This document shows positions 1-7,949 of a DNA stretch of 21,289 bases, one piece after another; positions within the stretch are counted from its first letter, which is position 1, and every line of letters begins with the position of its first letter. This DNA comes from CAZBWE01 sp964440735. Lineage in GTDB: Bacteria > Planctomycetota > Phycisphaerae > Sedimentisphaerales > Anaerobacaceae. A program made the position numbers and the translations under genes. The stretch lies in NCBI GenBank assembly GCA_964440735.1, contig CAYTTK010000030.1:1-21289 (forward strand), read 5' to 3'. Below the pieces are notes generated by a model. It worked only from the letters and a program-made list of their open reading frames with translations. It was not told the DNA's origin and searched no databases.

Positions 1-405
1 AATCTTGGGGCCGATGATTATGTCACCAAACCTTTCAGCATAAAAGAGCTTTTGGCACGGTCGGCGGCATTTTTGCGACGAAGAAAACTGGCAGAACAAG
101 ACGTTTATGAGTTTGGAGATTTTAAACTTGATATTCCAGCCAGGAAACTCACACGTAAAGGTAAGGAAATTAAACTGTCGCCGAAAGAATTTAGACTTCT
201 GGAGTTGTTTGCCAGGATGCCGGGTAGAGCTCTTACACGTAATGAAATACTCAATAAGGTGTGGGGTTATGACTCTTATACAGGTCAGCGCAGCATCGAC
301 CGTTTTGTCACCACACTTAGAAATAAGATAGAAGATAATCCACAGAATCCGATTTTTATACACACAATAAGGGAGATAGGTTATAAATTTGAACCGCCCG
401 ACTGA
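1..405 (+). CDS. OmpR/PhoB-family response regulator, 3' part
   Basis: This is the C-terminal part of a two-component DNA-binding regulator, cut by the left edge of the window. The frame is open from base 1 to TGA at 403-405. It starts inside the receiver domain, at GADDYVTKPFS, which carries the conserved switch lysine of the KPF motif. After a short linker (FLRRRKL) comes a complete winged-helix Trans_reg_C domain with the family signatures LSPKEFRLLELFA, a recognition-helix region around RSIDRFVTTLRNKIE, and the terminal wing IREIGYKFEPP. Members of this family are phosphorylated by a partner histidine kinase and bind tandem DNA half-sites. The partner kinase and the phospho-acceptor Asp lie outside the window. 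An internal TTG at position 52 could be called as a start, but homology clearly runs through it to base 1. Confidence 0.93.
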   Translation, partial: NLGADDYVTKPFSIKELLARSAAFLRRRKLAEQDVYEFGDFKLDIPARKLTRKGKEIKLSPKEFRLLELFARMPGRALTRNEILNKVWGYDSYTGQRSIDRFVTTLRNKIEDNPQNPIFIHTIREIGYKFEPPD

Positions 406-660
406 GGTGTTGTGACGTCTTAGACCTTCCACTTTGGTCGTTCGTAAGATTTTATATACAGTTATCTTTATTGATCTCGTGTAAGATTTGTGGTAATTGT
501 CCCACATTTAGTGCGCATTTACATTTTTTCACTTTGGAAGAGCCCCATAAAAGCTGCAAGGACAGGATTGCAGTAGAAAACACACCAAAATGATTTTTGA
601 GCGAAAAACTGCTTCCCACCGCTACAAAATCGAGAGCAACCGCTAAATAACGTTTTTTTC

Positions 661-689
661 TTGAAATACAGTTAGAAAAATGATAAAAT
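661..689 (+). promoter_or_regulatory. sigma70-type promoter for the 728-1213 gene
   Basis: TTGAAA (661-666), a 17-base spacer and TAAAAT (684-689) make a near-consensus housekeeping promoter. Transcription would start near 696, leaving about 30 bases of leader with AAAGG (715-719) before ATG 728. The upstream ATG at 680 lies inside the promoter, which argues against it as the start. The 255 bases between 406 and 660 hold no feature I can name. Confidence 0.6.
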
Positions 690-727
690 TATATTTGTTT
701 AAGTTAGCTTTAGCAAAGGTTGTGGGA

Positions 728-1213
728 ATGATGAAAAAATGTAAGTTACATATTTTTGTTCCGATGGTTTTTCTTTTTGGTTTACCTAAATATGCTTTAG
801 CTACCGGTGCCATCGCTACCCAAATTGTAGCGGTTAGAGCGGAGCCCCTGGCTGTTATCTCTTTTGTAGATACTGGCGGGAAAAATTGGACCTGGTTGAC
901 TGTTGACAGAACAGGCATAACCACCGGAAGTCAAGAGCTCAAGTGGACGACGAACCTCGAAGGGATGAAAGTCACGGTTCAGTCCAACCTGGCAACAGAT
1001 GAACAGGATTATATTCTTAGCGTTCGGGCTGTAAATTCAAACAGCAAAGGCGCATTAAAAGGTTGGGTGGTTATTAATGAGAAAGCTTCAACCCTTATAA
1101 CTGGTATTGCCCGGGAGGTTGGCGGTTGTTCTCTGAAGTACAAGGCCTTGCATAAGATTGGAAAAAAGGCAGGGCGTGATGAGCATATCATTACCTATAC
1201 TATCACGGAATGA
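728..1213 (+). CDS. Secreted beta-sandwich protein, paralogue of the 8151 subunit
   Basis: A small exported protein of about 161 residues. ATG 728 is chosen because AAAGG sits eight bases upstream and a normal signal peptide then follows: positive start MMKKCK, hydrophobic core, and a likely cleavage after YALA. The mature part has alternating beta-strand patterns and no membrane segment. Its second half matches the protein at 8151-8639: both have LxWTTN, KVTV, a TG(I/V)A turn, GGC-x-L-x-Y, and the ending (H)xxTYTxT with an acidic residue. The shared last strand resembles fibre-subunit proteins such as those of the spore-coat-U/archaic pilus type. I infer a surface-fibre or matrix subunit. 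It stands alone with its own promoter, about 7 kb from the chaperone and usher-like genes. No catalytic motif is visible. Confidence is high that it is a gene and moderate for the role. Confidence 0.8.
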   Translation: MMKKCKLHIFVPMVFLFGLPKYALATGAIATQIVAVRAEPLAVISFVDTGGKNWTWLTVDRTGITTGSQELKWTTNLEGMKVTVQSNLATDEQDYILSVRAVNSNSKGALKGWVVINEKASTLITGIAREVGGCSLKYKALHKIGKKAGRDEHIITYTITE

Positions 1214-1326
1214 TATGTTTGTTACTAAAAGGCTGTTTTGTTTTTGCCCCGAACTGGCACGCTATATGTCGTGTTTGTGTTGACCCCTCAATGTAGTAAC
1301 CATCAAGAACAGCAAAGTAGTGGTCT

Positions 1327-1407
1327 TCAATAAGATAAGTCTGCTGCTTCATTCATCTGTGTTACGGCATAGGCAATCTGTTGTTCTGTAAATCTGGTCT
1401 TTTTCAT
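1327..1407 (-). pseudogene. Truncated IS3-type transposase OrfA start
   Basis: ATG at 1407-1405 opens a 26-codon frame beginning MKKTRFTEQQIAYAV, which matches the usual start of IS3-family OrfA proteins (MKK-x-RFTEEQI). The HTH that should follow is lost after residue ~22, and TGA comes at 1329-1327. An SD-like AAAGGA lies upstream on the same strand. The fragment cannot encode a working transposase. Confidence 0.6.
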
Positions 1408-1484
1408 TCCAAAATCCTTTCCAAAATTGAGATTGAAAAAATTTTCTCTCATTTGGAATGGACCAGTTTTCAGGGCGAAGGTCA
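1327..1484 (-). mobile_element. Remnant of an IS3-family insertion sequence (left end)
   Basis: Read on the minus strand, the segment opens near 1484 with TGACC and an end-like stretch containing CTGAAAACTGG, a pattern common at IS3-family left ends. It then has an AAAGGA site and the start of an OrfA-like frame at 1407. Everything beyond the first ~25 codons of OrfA, all of OrfB and the right end are missing. The exact borders and the inverted-repeat assignment are inference. Confidence 0.5.
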
Positions 1485-1529
1485 GGTCAAATTTATAGGA
1501 TGTGTATTACCAGTGGGTGCAATTTTTTT

Positions 1530-1558
1530 TTGACAAGGTATGAGTTTGGCGTTATTGT
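1530..1558 (+). promoter_or_regulatory. Promoter of the kinase/regulator operon
   Basis: A consensus -35 TTGACA (1530-1535), a 17-base spacer, and -10 TATTGT (1553-1558) lie 76 bases before the kinase start. The IS3 remnant lies just upstream, so the element may have inserted close to this promoter without removing it. Confidence 0.6.
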
Positions 1559-1634
1559 ATGGTCATAGAAGGGGGTGTGGTATGTCAGATGCAGGACATA
1601 ACTAAGGCAAGGAAAGTTGCTGGGAGACAAACCT

Positions 1635-3359
1635 ATGTTTGGTTCCAAGAAAAGCAAGAAAGAGCTTGTTGAAAAGGTTGACGTATCGCCTTTGAACCTG
1701 AAAAAACTCGATCAGCTCACCCATATGAAGACAAACAAGGCGCTTCGGAAATCAAAAGAGCGTTTCAAACAGATAGCAGAGGTTGCACAGGAGTGGATCT
1801 GGGAAATGGACGCTAATGGCTTATACACCTACACAAGTCCAGCAGTGGAAAAGAATCTTGGTTACAAACCAGAAGAGATCACTGGGAGAAAATATTTTTA
1901 TGACCTATTCTACCCTCAAGAAAAGCAAGGACTGACGAAAAAAGCATTTGAAGTTTTCGCTAAAAAGCAGTCCTTCCGTGAAATCATAAAGGTAAATGTG
2001 CACAAGAATGGTAAACCAGTATGGTTTTCGACAAGTGGAGTTCCTATACTCGATGACAAAGGAGGTCTTTTGGGATATAGAGGTGTAGATGCGAACATCA
2101 CCGATCGCAAACAGTTAGAGGAGGCGTTGTGCGAAAGTGAGGGTAAGTATAGAATACTATTTGAAAACCTCCCACAAAAAATATTTTATAAGGATAAATA
2201 TTTAGTTTATGTCTGTTGCAATGAAAACTTTGCTCGGGACTTGAAGATCAAGCCTGAAGAAATTGTTGGAAAGATAGATTATGATTTTTTCCCTAAGCAG
2301 TTGGCTGATAAATATAGAACAGACGATAAGAGAATCATGAAGTCTGGGAAGACAGAAAGCATAGAAGACAAATATATCCTAAACGGACATGAACAGATTA
2401 TCCAAGCAGTCAAAACACCTATCAAAGATAAGCAAGATAACACCGTTGGACTATTAGGCATTTTTTGGGATATAACCGACCGCAAGGCCACCGAGAAGGT
2501 GTTGCAGAAAGCTCACGACGAGTTGGAAAGGAGGGTTGAGGAACGAACGACAGAGCTGGCAAAAGCCAACGAGCAACTGCAACTGGACATGGTCGTGCGA
2601 AAGCGGATAGAGCAGTGTGAACAGGAACATAGAGCACAGCTTACCCATGCTTCAAGACTTAGCACTATTGGCGAGATGGCTTCTGGTTTAGCGCATGAAC
2701 TCAATCAACCGCTCTGCGCCATTGCAAATTACACCCAAGCATCCTTGCGAATGATGAGGTCAGGAGCGTGGGCCTCCAATGAGCTTTTGGACGCAATGGA
2801 AGAAACTGCAGCACAGACTATACGAGCAGGCGACATCATCCGCCGCATAGGAAAACTGGTTCGCAAACACGAACCACAACGGACTACTGTCGACATCAAT
2901 AATATTATTCGGGAAGTCATCAGCTTTGTGGAGGCCGAAGCACGACTTAAAGGAATCACGATTCTACAAGTTGAACCGTCAAAAGAGATCCTGACATTCT
3001 TGGCAGACCCAATCGAAATTGAACAGGTTTTGCTGAATTTGCTGTTCAATGCTTTAGAGGCAATAAGTGACATACCTGATGGTCGGCGCGAAATAACTAT
3101 CCGAGTCGCCATAGAGAAAGATGATTCGGTTCAGGTCACGGTAAGTGATACAGGTAAAGGCTTACCTCCTGAAATTATCGACAAAGTTTTCGACCCGTTT
3201 TTTACGACTAAACCTAAGGGACTGGGGATCGGCTTATCAATCAGCCGGTCGATAATTAAGGCGCACGGAGGGCAGCTCTGGGCAGCGCCAGGATCCCCTA
3301 ATGGCGCAACATTCGGATTTACATTACCTTTGAAAGGAGTTTGTTATGACTCAATCTGA
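1635..3359 (+). CDS. PAS-PAS sensor histidine kinase
   Basis: A soluble sensor kinase of 574 residues with no signal peptide or membrane segment. ATG 1635 is preferred because GGGAG lies eight bases upstream; an in-frame TTG at 1617 has a poorer site. Domains in order: PAS 1 (about 40-160, ending DANITDRKQLEE), PAS 2 (about 165-285, ending WDITDRKATE), a coiled-coil linker (about 285-335), and a dimerisation domain with phospho-acceptor His354 in GLAHELNQPL. The HATPase domain follows, with N box NLLFNALEAI, G1 SDTGKGLP, F box FDPFFTTK and G2 GLGIGLSI. The H-box type and the FixJ-like partner resemble the FixL/DctB-like group. No haem or other cofactor ligand can be assigned. The last 14 bases overlap the next gene, implying translational coupling. 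Residues from Q415 onward are duplicated in the next ORF. Confidence 0.92.
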   Translation: MFGSKKSKKELVEKVDVSPLNLKKLDQLTHMKTNKALRKSKERFKQIAEVAQEWIWEMDANGLYTYTSPAVEKNLGYKPEEITGRKYFYDLFYPQEKQGLTKKAFEVFAKKQSFREIIKVNVHKNGKPVWFSTSGVPILDDKGGLLGYRGVDANITDRKQLEEALCESEGKYRILFENLPQKIFYKDKYLVYVCCNENFARDLKIKPEEIVGKIDYDFFPKQLADKYRTDDKRIMKSGKTESIEDKYILNGHEQIIQAVKTPIKDKQDNTVGLLGIFWDITDRKATEKVLQKAHDELERRVEERTTELAKANEQLQLDMVVRKRIEQCEQEHRAQLTHASRLSTIGEMASGLAHELNQPLCAIANYTQASLRMMRSGAWASNELLDAMEETAAQTIRAGDIIRRIGKLVRKHEPQRTTVDINNIIREVISFVEAEARLKGITILQVEPSKEILTFLADPIEIEQVLLNLLFNALEAISDIPDGRREITIRVAIEKDDSVQVTVSDTGKGLPPEIIDKVFDPFFTTKPKGLGIGLSISRSIIKAHGGQLWAAPGSPNGATFGFTLPLKGVCYDSI

Positions 3360-4726
3360 ACCAACAGTATTCGTCGTGGACGATGATTCGGCTGTGCTTA
3401 AAGGATTGCAACTACTAATAAAATCAGTAGGAATGAACGTAGAGATATATCTGAGCGCGCAAGAGTTTTTAGATAGTTATGACCCAGTCAGGCCAGGATG
3501 TTTAGTTCTCGACATACGAATGCCGGCTATGAGCGGTCTTGAACTTCAAGAAATGCTCCAGAAAAAAAAGATACGTATCCCCATTATTATCATTACTGGC
3601 TACGGTGACGTTCCAGTGGCCGTGCAGGCAATGAAAAAAGGTGCAGTGGACTTAATAGAAAAGCCGTTTAGTGACCAAGTTCTATTAGACCGGATCCAAA
3701 ATTCCATTGCTGAGGACATCCAAGCCAGGCAAAAAGAGGCTGAGCGGAAGGAACTGGAATCGCGACTTGCGCTTCTTACACCCAGAGAGCGGCAAGTGAT
3801 GCAACGGACTACTGTCGACATCAATAATACTATTCGGGAAGCCATCAGCTTTGTGGAGGCCGAAGCACGACTTAAAGGAATCACGATTCTACAAGTTGAA
3901 CCGTCAAAAGAGATCCTGACATTCTTGGCAGACCCAATCGAAATTGAACAGGTTTTGCTGAATTTGCTGTTCAATGCTTTAGAGGCAATAAGTGACATAC
4001 CTGATGGTCGGCGCGAAATAACTATCCGAGTCGCCATAGAGAAAGATGATTCGGTTCAGGTCACGGTAAGTGATACAGGTAAAGGCTTACCTCCTGAAAT
4101 TATCGACAAAGTTTTCGACCCGTTTTTTACGACTAAACCTAAGGGACTGGGGATCGGCTTATCAATCAGCCGGTCGATAATTAAGGCGCACGGAGGGCAG
4201 CTCTGGGCAGCGCCAGGATCCCCTAATGGCGCAACATTCGGATTTACATTACCTTTGAAAGGAGTTTGTTATGACTCAATCTGAACCAACAGTATTCGTC
4301 GTGGACGATGATTCGGCTGTGCTTAAAGGATTGCAACTACTAATAAAATCAGTAGGAATGAACGTAGAGATATATCTGAGCGCGCAAGAGTTTTTAGATA
4401 GTTATGACCCAGTCAGGCCAGGATGTTTAGTTCTCGACATACGAATGCCGGCTATGAGCGGTCTTGAACTTCAAGAAATGCTCCAGAAAAAAAAGATACG
4501 TATCCCCATTATTATCATTACTGGCTACGGTGACGTTCCAGTGGCCGTGCAGGCAATGAAAAAAGGTGCAGTGGACTTAATAGAAAAGCCGTTTAGTGAC
4601 CAAGTTCTATTAGACCGGATCCAAAATTCCATTGCTGAGGACATCCAAGCCAGGCAAAAAGAGGCTGAGCGGAAGGAACTGGAATCGCGACTTGCGCTTC
4701 TTACACCCAGAGAGCGGCAAGTGATG
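2877..4726 (+). repeat. 925-bp tandem direct duplication (2877-3801 / 3802-4726)
   Basis: Bases 2877-3801 recur as 3802-4726, shifted by exactly 925. The only differences I found are 2905 T/3830 C and 2917 T/3842 C, both changing an amino acid (I to T, V to A). The unit runs from inside the kinase ATPase region to codon 152 of the response regulator. Because kinase and regulator overlap in frames offset by one base, and 925 is 3n+1, the junction at 3801/3802 joins regulator to kinase sequence in frame. No repeat or IS end is seen at the borders. Confidence 0.95.
3346..4284 (+). CDS. Chimeric receiver-HATPase protein made by tandem duplication
   Basis: A 312-residue in-frame hybrid. Residues 1-152 are identical to the response regulator at 4271 (receiver with D12/D13, phospho-acceptor D56, T84 and K106, ending at RERQVM). 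Residues 153-312 are the last 160 residues of the upstream kinase (N, G1, F and G2 boxes), with I-to-T and V-to-A changes near the junction. It lacks both the LuxR-type HTH and the phospho-acceptor His domain, so it is neither a complete regulator nor a complete kinase. It keeps the native AAAGGAG ribosome site and is probably translated. It might act as a phosphate sink for D56 or as an ATP-binding decoy, or be a non-functional by-product; none of these is shown. Misassembly is an alternative explanation. Confidence 0.75.
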   Translation: MTQSEPTVFVVDDDSAVLKGLQLLIKSVGMNVEIYLSAQEFLDSYDPVRPGCLVLDIRMPAMSGLELQEMLQKKKIRIPIIIITGYGDVPVAVQAMKKGAVDLIEKPFSDQVLLDRIQNSIAEDIQARQKEAERKELESRLALLTPRERQVMQRTTVDINNTIREAISFVEAEARLKGITILQVEPSKEILTFLADPIEIEQVLLNLLFNALEAISDIPDGRREITIRVAIEKDDSVQVTVSDTGKGLPPEIIDKVFDPFFTTKPKGLGIGLSISRSIIKAHGGQLWAAPGSPNGATFGFTLPLKGVCYDSI

Positions 4727-4885
4727 GATCTTGTGACTGCTGGTAAACTTAACAAGGTTATTGCCAGCAAACTGGGGCTTAGCCAAAAGACAGTTGAGTT
4801 CCATCGCAATCATATTATGGAGAAGATGAAAGTTGATTCTGTGGCCGAGCTTGTGAGGTTGGTAACTATAGTTAGCAGAGAATAG
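4271..4885 (+). CDS. FixJ-like response regulator (receiver + LuxR HTH)
   Basis: A complete 204-residue regulator, the likely phospho-partner of the kinase at 1635. The receiver (about 6-120) has acidic pocket D12/D13, phospho-acceptor D56 in LVLDIRMP, T84 in IIIITGYG and K106 in EKPF. The C-terminal LuxR/GerE helix-turn-helix (about 143-200) has the signature LTPRERQVMDLV and recognition region GLSQKTVEFHRNHI. The fold order and the motif TGYGDVPVAVQAM are typical of the FixJ/TodT group. It overlaps the chimera's end by 14 bases, a copy of the original kinase/regulator overlap, with AAAGGAG upstream of its ATG. Before the duplication this was the second gene of a simple two-gene operon. The target genes are unknown; the adjacent surface-fibre genes are candidates by position only. 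Confidence 0.92.
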   Translation: MTQSEPTVFVVDDDSAVLKGLQLLIKSVGMNVEIYLSAQEFLDSYDPVRPGCLVLDIRMPAMSGLELQEMLQKKKIRIPIIIITGYGDVPVAVQAMKKGAVDLIEKPFSDQVLLDRIQNSIAEDIQARQKEAERKELESRLALLTPRERQVMDLVTAGKLNKVIASKLGLSQKTVEFHRNHIMEKMKVDSVAELVRLVTIVSRE

Positions 4886-5100
4886 CGTTTTATAATCATT
4901 GTTGTTTCGTAATGACGGTTTTAATTGCTCTTGTGTTAATTCAAGCAATCATGTAGCTTCTGAATCTCAGGCACATATATAGCAGCTTTCTAAAAATATC
5001 TACATTTTTGACATACAGAAGCTTGCGGCGTCTGTTTTACGGATCCGTGAGTCGCATCGGATGCAATATACACGAAAGAGACACAAGATGAAATTGAGCG

Positions 5101-5994
5101 TTACCCTCGCAATTTGTATTGTGTAACGTCTATCCTATTGTCTTTGTAGGAAGCTGTAACCTTATCATGTGCAAAACTCATATATATGTCTATAGTGTTC
5201 TGATTAAACATTGCTTTATCACTAACCAACCTTTGAATCTCGCTTAAAGGAATCAGCAAAACACCATCTCGCGATACAAGAAGGCAACCATCGCCTTTTT
5301 CAAGCGAATTAAGGAACCGATCTCTGAAAGTTATCTGCCAACCTTTTGACTTTATACTTCCAGGACGAATATAAGACTTTTGTCCATCAATTACAGCTTC
5401 GTACGCAGACCATTTTTGAATGTGTTTTCCACAAGCTGTTAACAGCTTTTTTAGCTCATCCCCAAATATTTCTTGAAGACCTTCATCCTCAAGAACTTTG
5501 GTGATTATGTTTTTCTTAAGGAGAAAGTGGTCTAATTCATATATGAGCGATGTAACGATATAATTTTGTGTTGCAGTACGAGCTGGTTGGCGTCCTTGAG
5601 AAACAACACGATATTTATTAGCCTTGAATAGTGAAATAAGGTGAAATTCCAAGGCACATCTCACCACAGGGTCATTGAAATCAGATTGAGTGGCTGGGCG
5701 ACCATCATTGAGAATAAGAGCAGAGTCCCAATTTTTTATTTTGGCGTCAGGGGTTTTCATGTGGGTCTTTAATCTATCGTAAACACTTCCTGCTTCACCA
5801 ATATACACTTTCATCTGGTCGAACAATATATAATTACCCGGGAATATTACCTTGCCCATTTCACTGTTTAATTTTTCCAAGGCTTTCATAGCACGAGGTA
5901 TGTGCCAAGAGCGGAGTTGTCCAGTTGTGCGCGCCCTCGTTATGCCATTAGAGTTTTTGGGGTCTTCTTGGTACCCGATTTCGATGTCAGGCAT
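5101..5994 (-). CDS. GIY-YIG family nuclease, probable restriction endonuclease
   Basis: A 297-residue protein with a GIY-YIG nuclease core at about residues 50-120. G53-N54-Y55 stands for GIY, Y64-I65-G66 is the YIG element, and R74, H78 and E116 lie at the positions of the family's catalytic Arg, His and metal-binding Glu. About 180 further residues follow (SKGWQITFRDRF, GDGCLLVSRDG) that I do not recognise and that could hold the DNA-recognition part. Type II enzymes of this fold (for example Eco29kI) are known, and the gene starts five bases after the stop of a DNA methyltransferase, its ribosome site overlapping that stop. This supports a restriction enzyme cutting unmethylated DNA. The middle residue of the first motif is Asn rather than Ile, a tolerated position in the family. 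The recognition sequence cannot be told. Confidence 0.78.
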   Translation of the reverse strand: MPDIEIGYQEDPKNSNGITRARTTGQLRSWHIPRAMKALEKLNSEMGKVIFPGNYILFDQMKVYIGEAGSVYDRLKTHMKTPDAKIKNWDSALILNDGRPATQSDFNDPVVRCALEFHLISLFKANKYRVVSQGRQPARTATQNYIVTSLIYELDHFLLKKNIITKVLEDEGLQEIFGDELKKLLTACGKHIQKWSAYEAVIDGQKSYIRPGSIKSKGWQITFRDRFLNSLEKGDGCLLVSRDGVLLIPLSEIQRLVSDKAMFNQNTIDIYMSFAHDKVTASYKDNRIDVTQYKLRG

Positions 5995-5999
5995 AATCC

Positions 6000-7367
6000 T
6001 TACCTTTTCAGAAGAGTAATTATTGATTCTCTTAGTTTGTAACTTCTTATTTGGCCGGAGCGTCTTTCTCTTGCCTTTTCTATCCTTTCTATTTTCAAAC
6101 CCAAATCTAATCCAATTTTTGCTATCAATAGATCTGTAGGGACATAAACATCTGCGATAAGGCTATCGCCAACCACGAGTATAAATCTGCCACCATGCTT
6201 AAGAGAATATGCGACATTCTTTATAACCTTATAGAGATCATCAAAGTATTTGTGAACGATGTACGGCATATCTTGCCTTCTATAAGCACCTCTTCTGGTG
6301 ATGCTTTTCTGGATATCGGTTTTTATTGCTTCTATCCAAGGATTAGTGTAGGTTGTGGGAGAGCCATAGAATTTTCTAACCAGTCCTTTGGAAACGTTGT
6401 CACAAACGACCATTGCATCCTTAATACTTTTTAGGTCCTTCTGGCTCTGGACGAAACCCAGCCAACCCATTTCTATCTTGTAATTCATTACGTAATCTAA
6501 CCCATTCATATATGGGGGTGATGTAACGGCCAAGTCAAACTTATCAGTATGCTCAAAAGTCATTGCATTGGAGCAAATAACTTTGCTTTCAGTATCAATA
6601 AAATCATTGTATTGAGACTGGATAATCCGTAAATCCTCTGCGATCTCTCGCATCTTTTTGTCAAATAACACGAAAGGGGCTGAATCTTCGACAAATTTAT
6701 TTTTGACGTATCCAAGACAGGGACTTCTTTTCAAATTACTGCAATCGACCAAAATTGCAGAAAAAGCAAGTTTAAAAAGGTTCTTGATTTTTTCCTGCTT
6801 CTCGGTACGAGTTTCTATCGAAGCTATCCCGCCGTTAATAAGCTCCAAATTACGCAAAACAGGTTTTCTGAATTGTGAAGCAGATTTCAGAAATGCTGGC
6901 GCATCTAACGGCTTGTCTTTCGAAATTTCGTTATATACCTTAAGCAAGTAGTTAGGAGAAACCTCCCAAGAATTTAGTTTTGTATTGGCAATAAATTGCA
7001 GAAGAGGATTTATCTCGGTTCCCACCGACTTGTAGCCATTAAGCTTGGCTTGAACCAAAACCGTTCCACAACCTGCAAATGGGTCGAGGATAACGGGTTC
7101 TCTGTAGATTTTCCTGTATTGGTTCAGTATGCTCTGGACAAAGGTGGCGGAGAATCCCTGTACGTAAGGAGCCCAGCGATGTATGTGCTCATTCACGTTT
7201 GATGCAAACTGCATAGGTTGGGTGTTTTCGACTATTTCGACGTTGAGTTCACTGATGTAAGGGATGGAATCAACAGCAGAAGACCCTCCTTTTTTCGGAG
7301 ACCGCTGTATATTAAGCTTTCTCGCATCAAGCTCTATTTCGTCAAGTTCCGGAAAAAGTCTTTTCAT
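6000..7367 (-). CDS. DNA N4-cytosine/N6-adenine methyltransferase
   Basis: A 455-residue amino-methyltransferase. The S-adenosylmethionine-binding motif I is DPFAGCGT (residues 95-102), followed by the acidic end of the next strand in GTEINP. Catalytic motif IV is TSPPY (282-286), the form that marks exocyclic-amino rather than C5 methylation. Motif I precedes motif IV with about 180 residues between, which probably contain target recognition, an alpha-like order. A further strand, GGRFILVVGDS, closes the fold. ATG 7367 has AGGA nine bases upstream. It is the first gene of a two-gene operon with the GIY-YIG nuclease, an order that lets protection precede cleavage. The target base and site cannot be read from sequence. 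Neighbouring remnants suggest an accessory insertion. Confidence 0.88.
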   Translation of the reverse strand: MKRLFPELDEIELDARKLNIQRSPKKGGSSAVDSIPYISELNVEIVENTQPMQFASNVNEHIHRWAPYVQGFSATFVQSILNQYRKIYREPVILDPFAGCGTVLVQAKLNGYKSVGTEINPLLQFIANTKLNSWEVSPNYLLKVYNEISKDKPLDAPAFLKSASQFRKPVLRNLELINGGIASIETRTEKQEKIKNLFKLAFSAILVDCSNLKRSPCLGYVKNKFVEDSAPFVLFDKKMREIAEDLRIIQSQYNDFIDTESKVICSNAMTFEHTDKFDLAVTSPPYMNGLDYVMNYKIEMGWLGFVQSQKDLKSIKDAMVVCDNVSKGLVRKFYGSPTTYTNPWIEAIKTDIQKSITRRGAYRRQDMPYIVHKYFDDLYKVIKNVAYSLKHGGRFILVVGDSLIADVYVPTDLLIAKIGLDLGLKIERIEKARERRSGQIRSYKLRESIITLLKR

Positions 7368-7403
7368 TTGTGATCATCCTGATCCTGAGTGATAAGCGTT
7401 GTT

Positions 7404-7433
7404 AACCGATCTACGCTAATGAAATTATCGGTT
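7404..7433. promoter_or_regulatory. Inverted repeat over the methyltransferase promoter, possible operator
   Basis: AACCGAT (7404-7410) and its complement ATCGGTT (7427-7433) are 16 bases apart and straddle the -10 box and start point of the promoter at 7424-7452. The position fits an autoregulatory operator, but no separate controller gene is present, so any regulator is unknown. Confidence 0.4.
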
Positions 7434-7452
7434 CTCCCACACTGCTTGTCAA
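7424..7452 (-). promoter_or_regulatory. sigma70 promoter of the restriction-modification operon
   Basis: On the minus strand: TTGACA (7452-7447), a 17-base spacer, GATAAT (7429-7424), about 57 bases before the methyltransferase ATG. It is one of the best promoters in the window. Confidence 0.65.
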
Positions 7453-7579
7453 TAATCTACTCAATTAATTTTGAGATTGGAAGGGAATTTTGGAAATTTC
7501 GTATTGTGAACACAGAGCAGACTGAGCGCCTTGGCACTTTCAAAAATAGATAAGTAAAAGCTAGAGGTAAGAGGTCAAA

Positions 7580-7949
7580 TTATTCCATGTGAATGACCCG
7601 GTTTTGTCGGTCAGCATCAAGACTAGCTTTTTTGATAACGTCGTAGAGCCTACGGGGACTCCGCACCTTTTCAAAAACAAACTCCGGGTCGGTTAATTGA
7701 GGATTCAAGTAACCAGCCACCACGATTTTATTACAAGAGCCGCCAAGATAATAAAAAACAGCCCTTAACTACCGTGCCTGCCATTCCAAACAAAGACGGC
7801 CTGCCTACAAACATAACCGCATCATCTGTTGTTTCATCTTCGTTATCATGAGAATCCTGCTCTAATCTGGCCTCCAAGGCTTTTCCCAGCGTCTTCAAGG
7901 GAAAACCCTTGTTAATACACCTACTTTTATCGACGATATTACCTTTGGT
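7580..7949 (-). pseudogene. Probable frameshifted gene remnant
   Basis: Two minus-strand stretches look coding but lie in different frames. The upper one reads like KTLGKALEARLEQDS and later FVGRPSLFGMAGTVVKG. The lower one reads YYLGGSCNKIVVAGYLNP and SPRRLYDVIKKASLD and ends at TAA 7582-7580. The switch falls near a run of six T (minus strand). No start codon with a ribosome site is seen and I do not recognise the protein. The opposite strand also has short open stretches here, so strand assignment is uncertain. This fills most of the otherwise gene-free 7453-8150 interval. Confidence 0.3.

Noticed and set aside
680..727. Upstream ATG 680 as start of the secreted protein
   Set aside because: It lies inside a good promoter, lacks a ribosome site and adds a non-standard extension before the signal peptide.
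2729..3112. Minus-strand frame in the kinase region, repeated at 3600-4037
   Set aside because: It is the complement of the HATPase coding sequence; its apparent duplication simply follows the tandem repeat.
3346..4284. Chimera as a known hybrid response-regulator kinase family
   Set aside because: Near-identity with its neighbours and the exact 925-base offset show it arose by duplication; it has no His domain.
4886..5100. Possible terminator or promoter between the response regulator and the nuclease
   Set aside because: Only a short ACGGATCCGT palindrome and a TTGACA without a matching -10 box were found.
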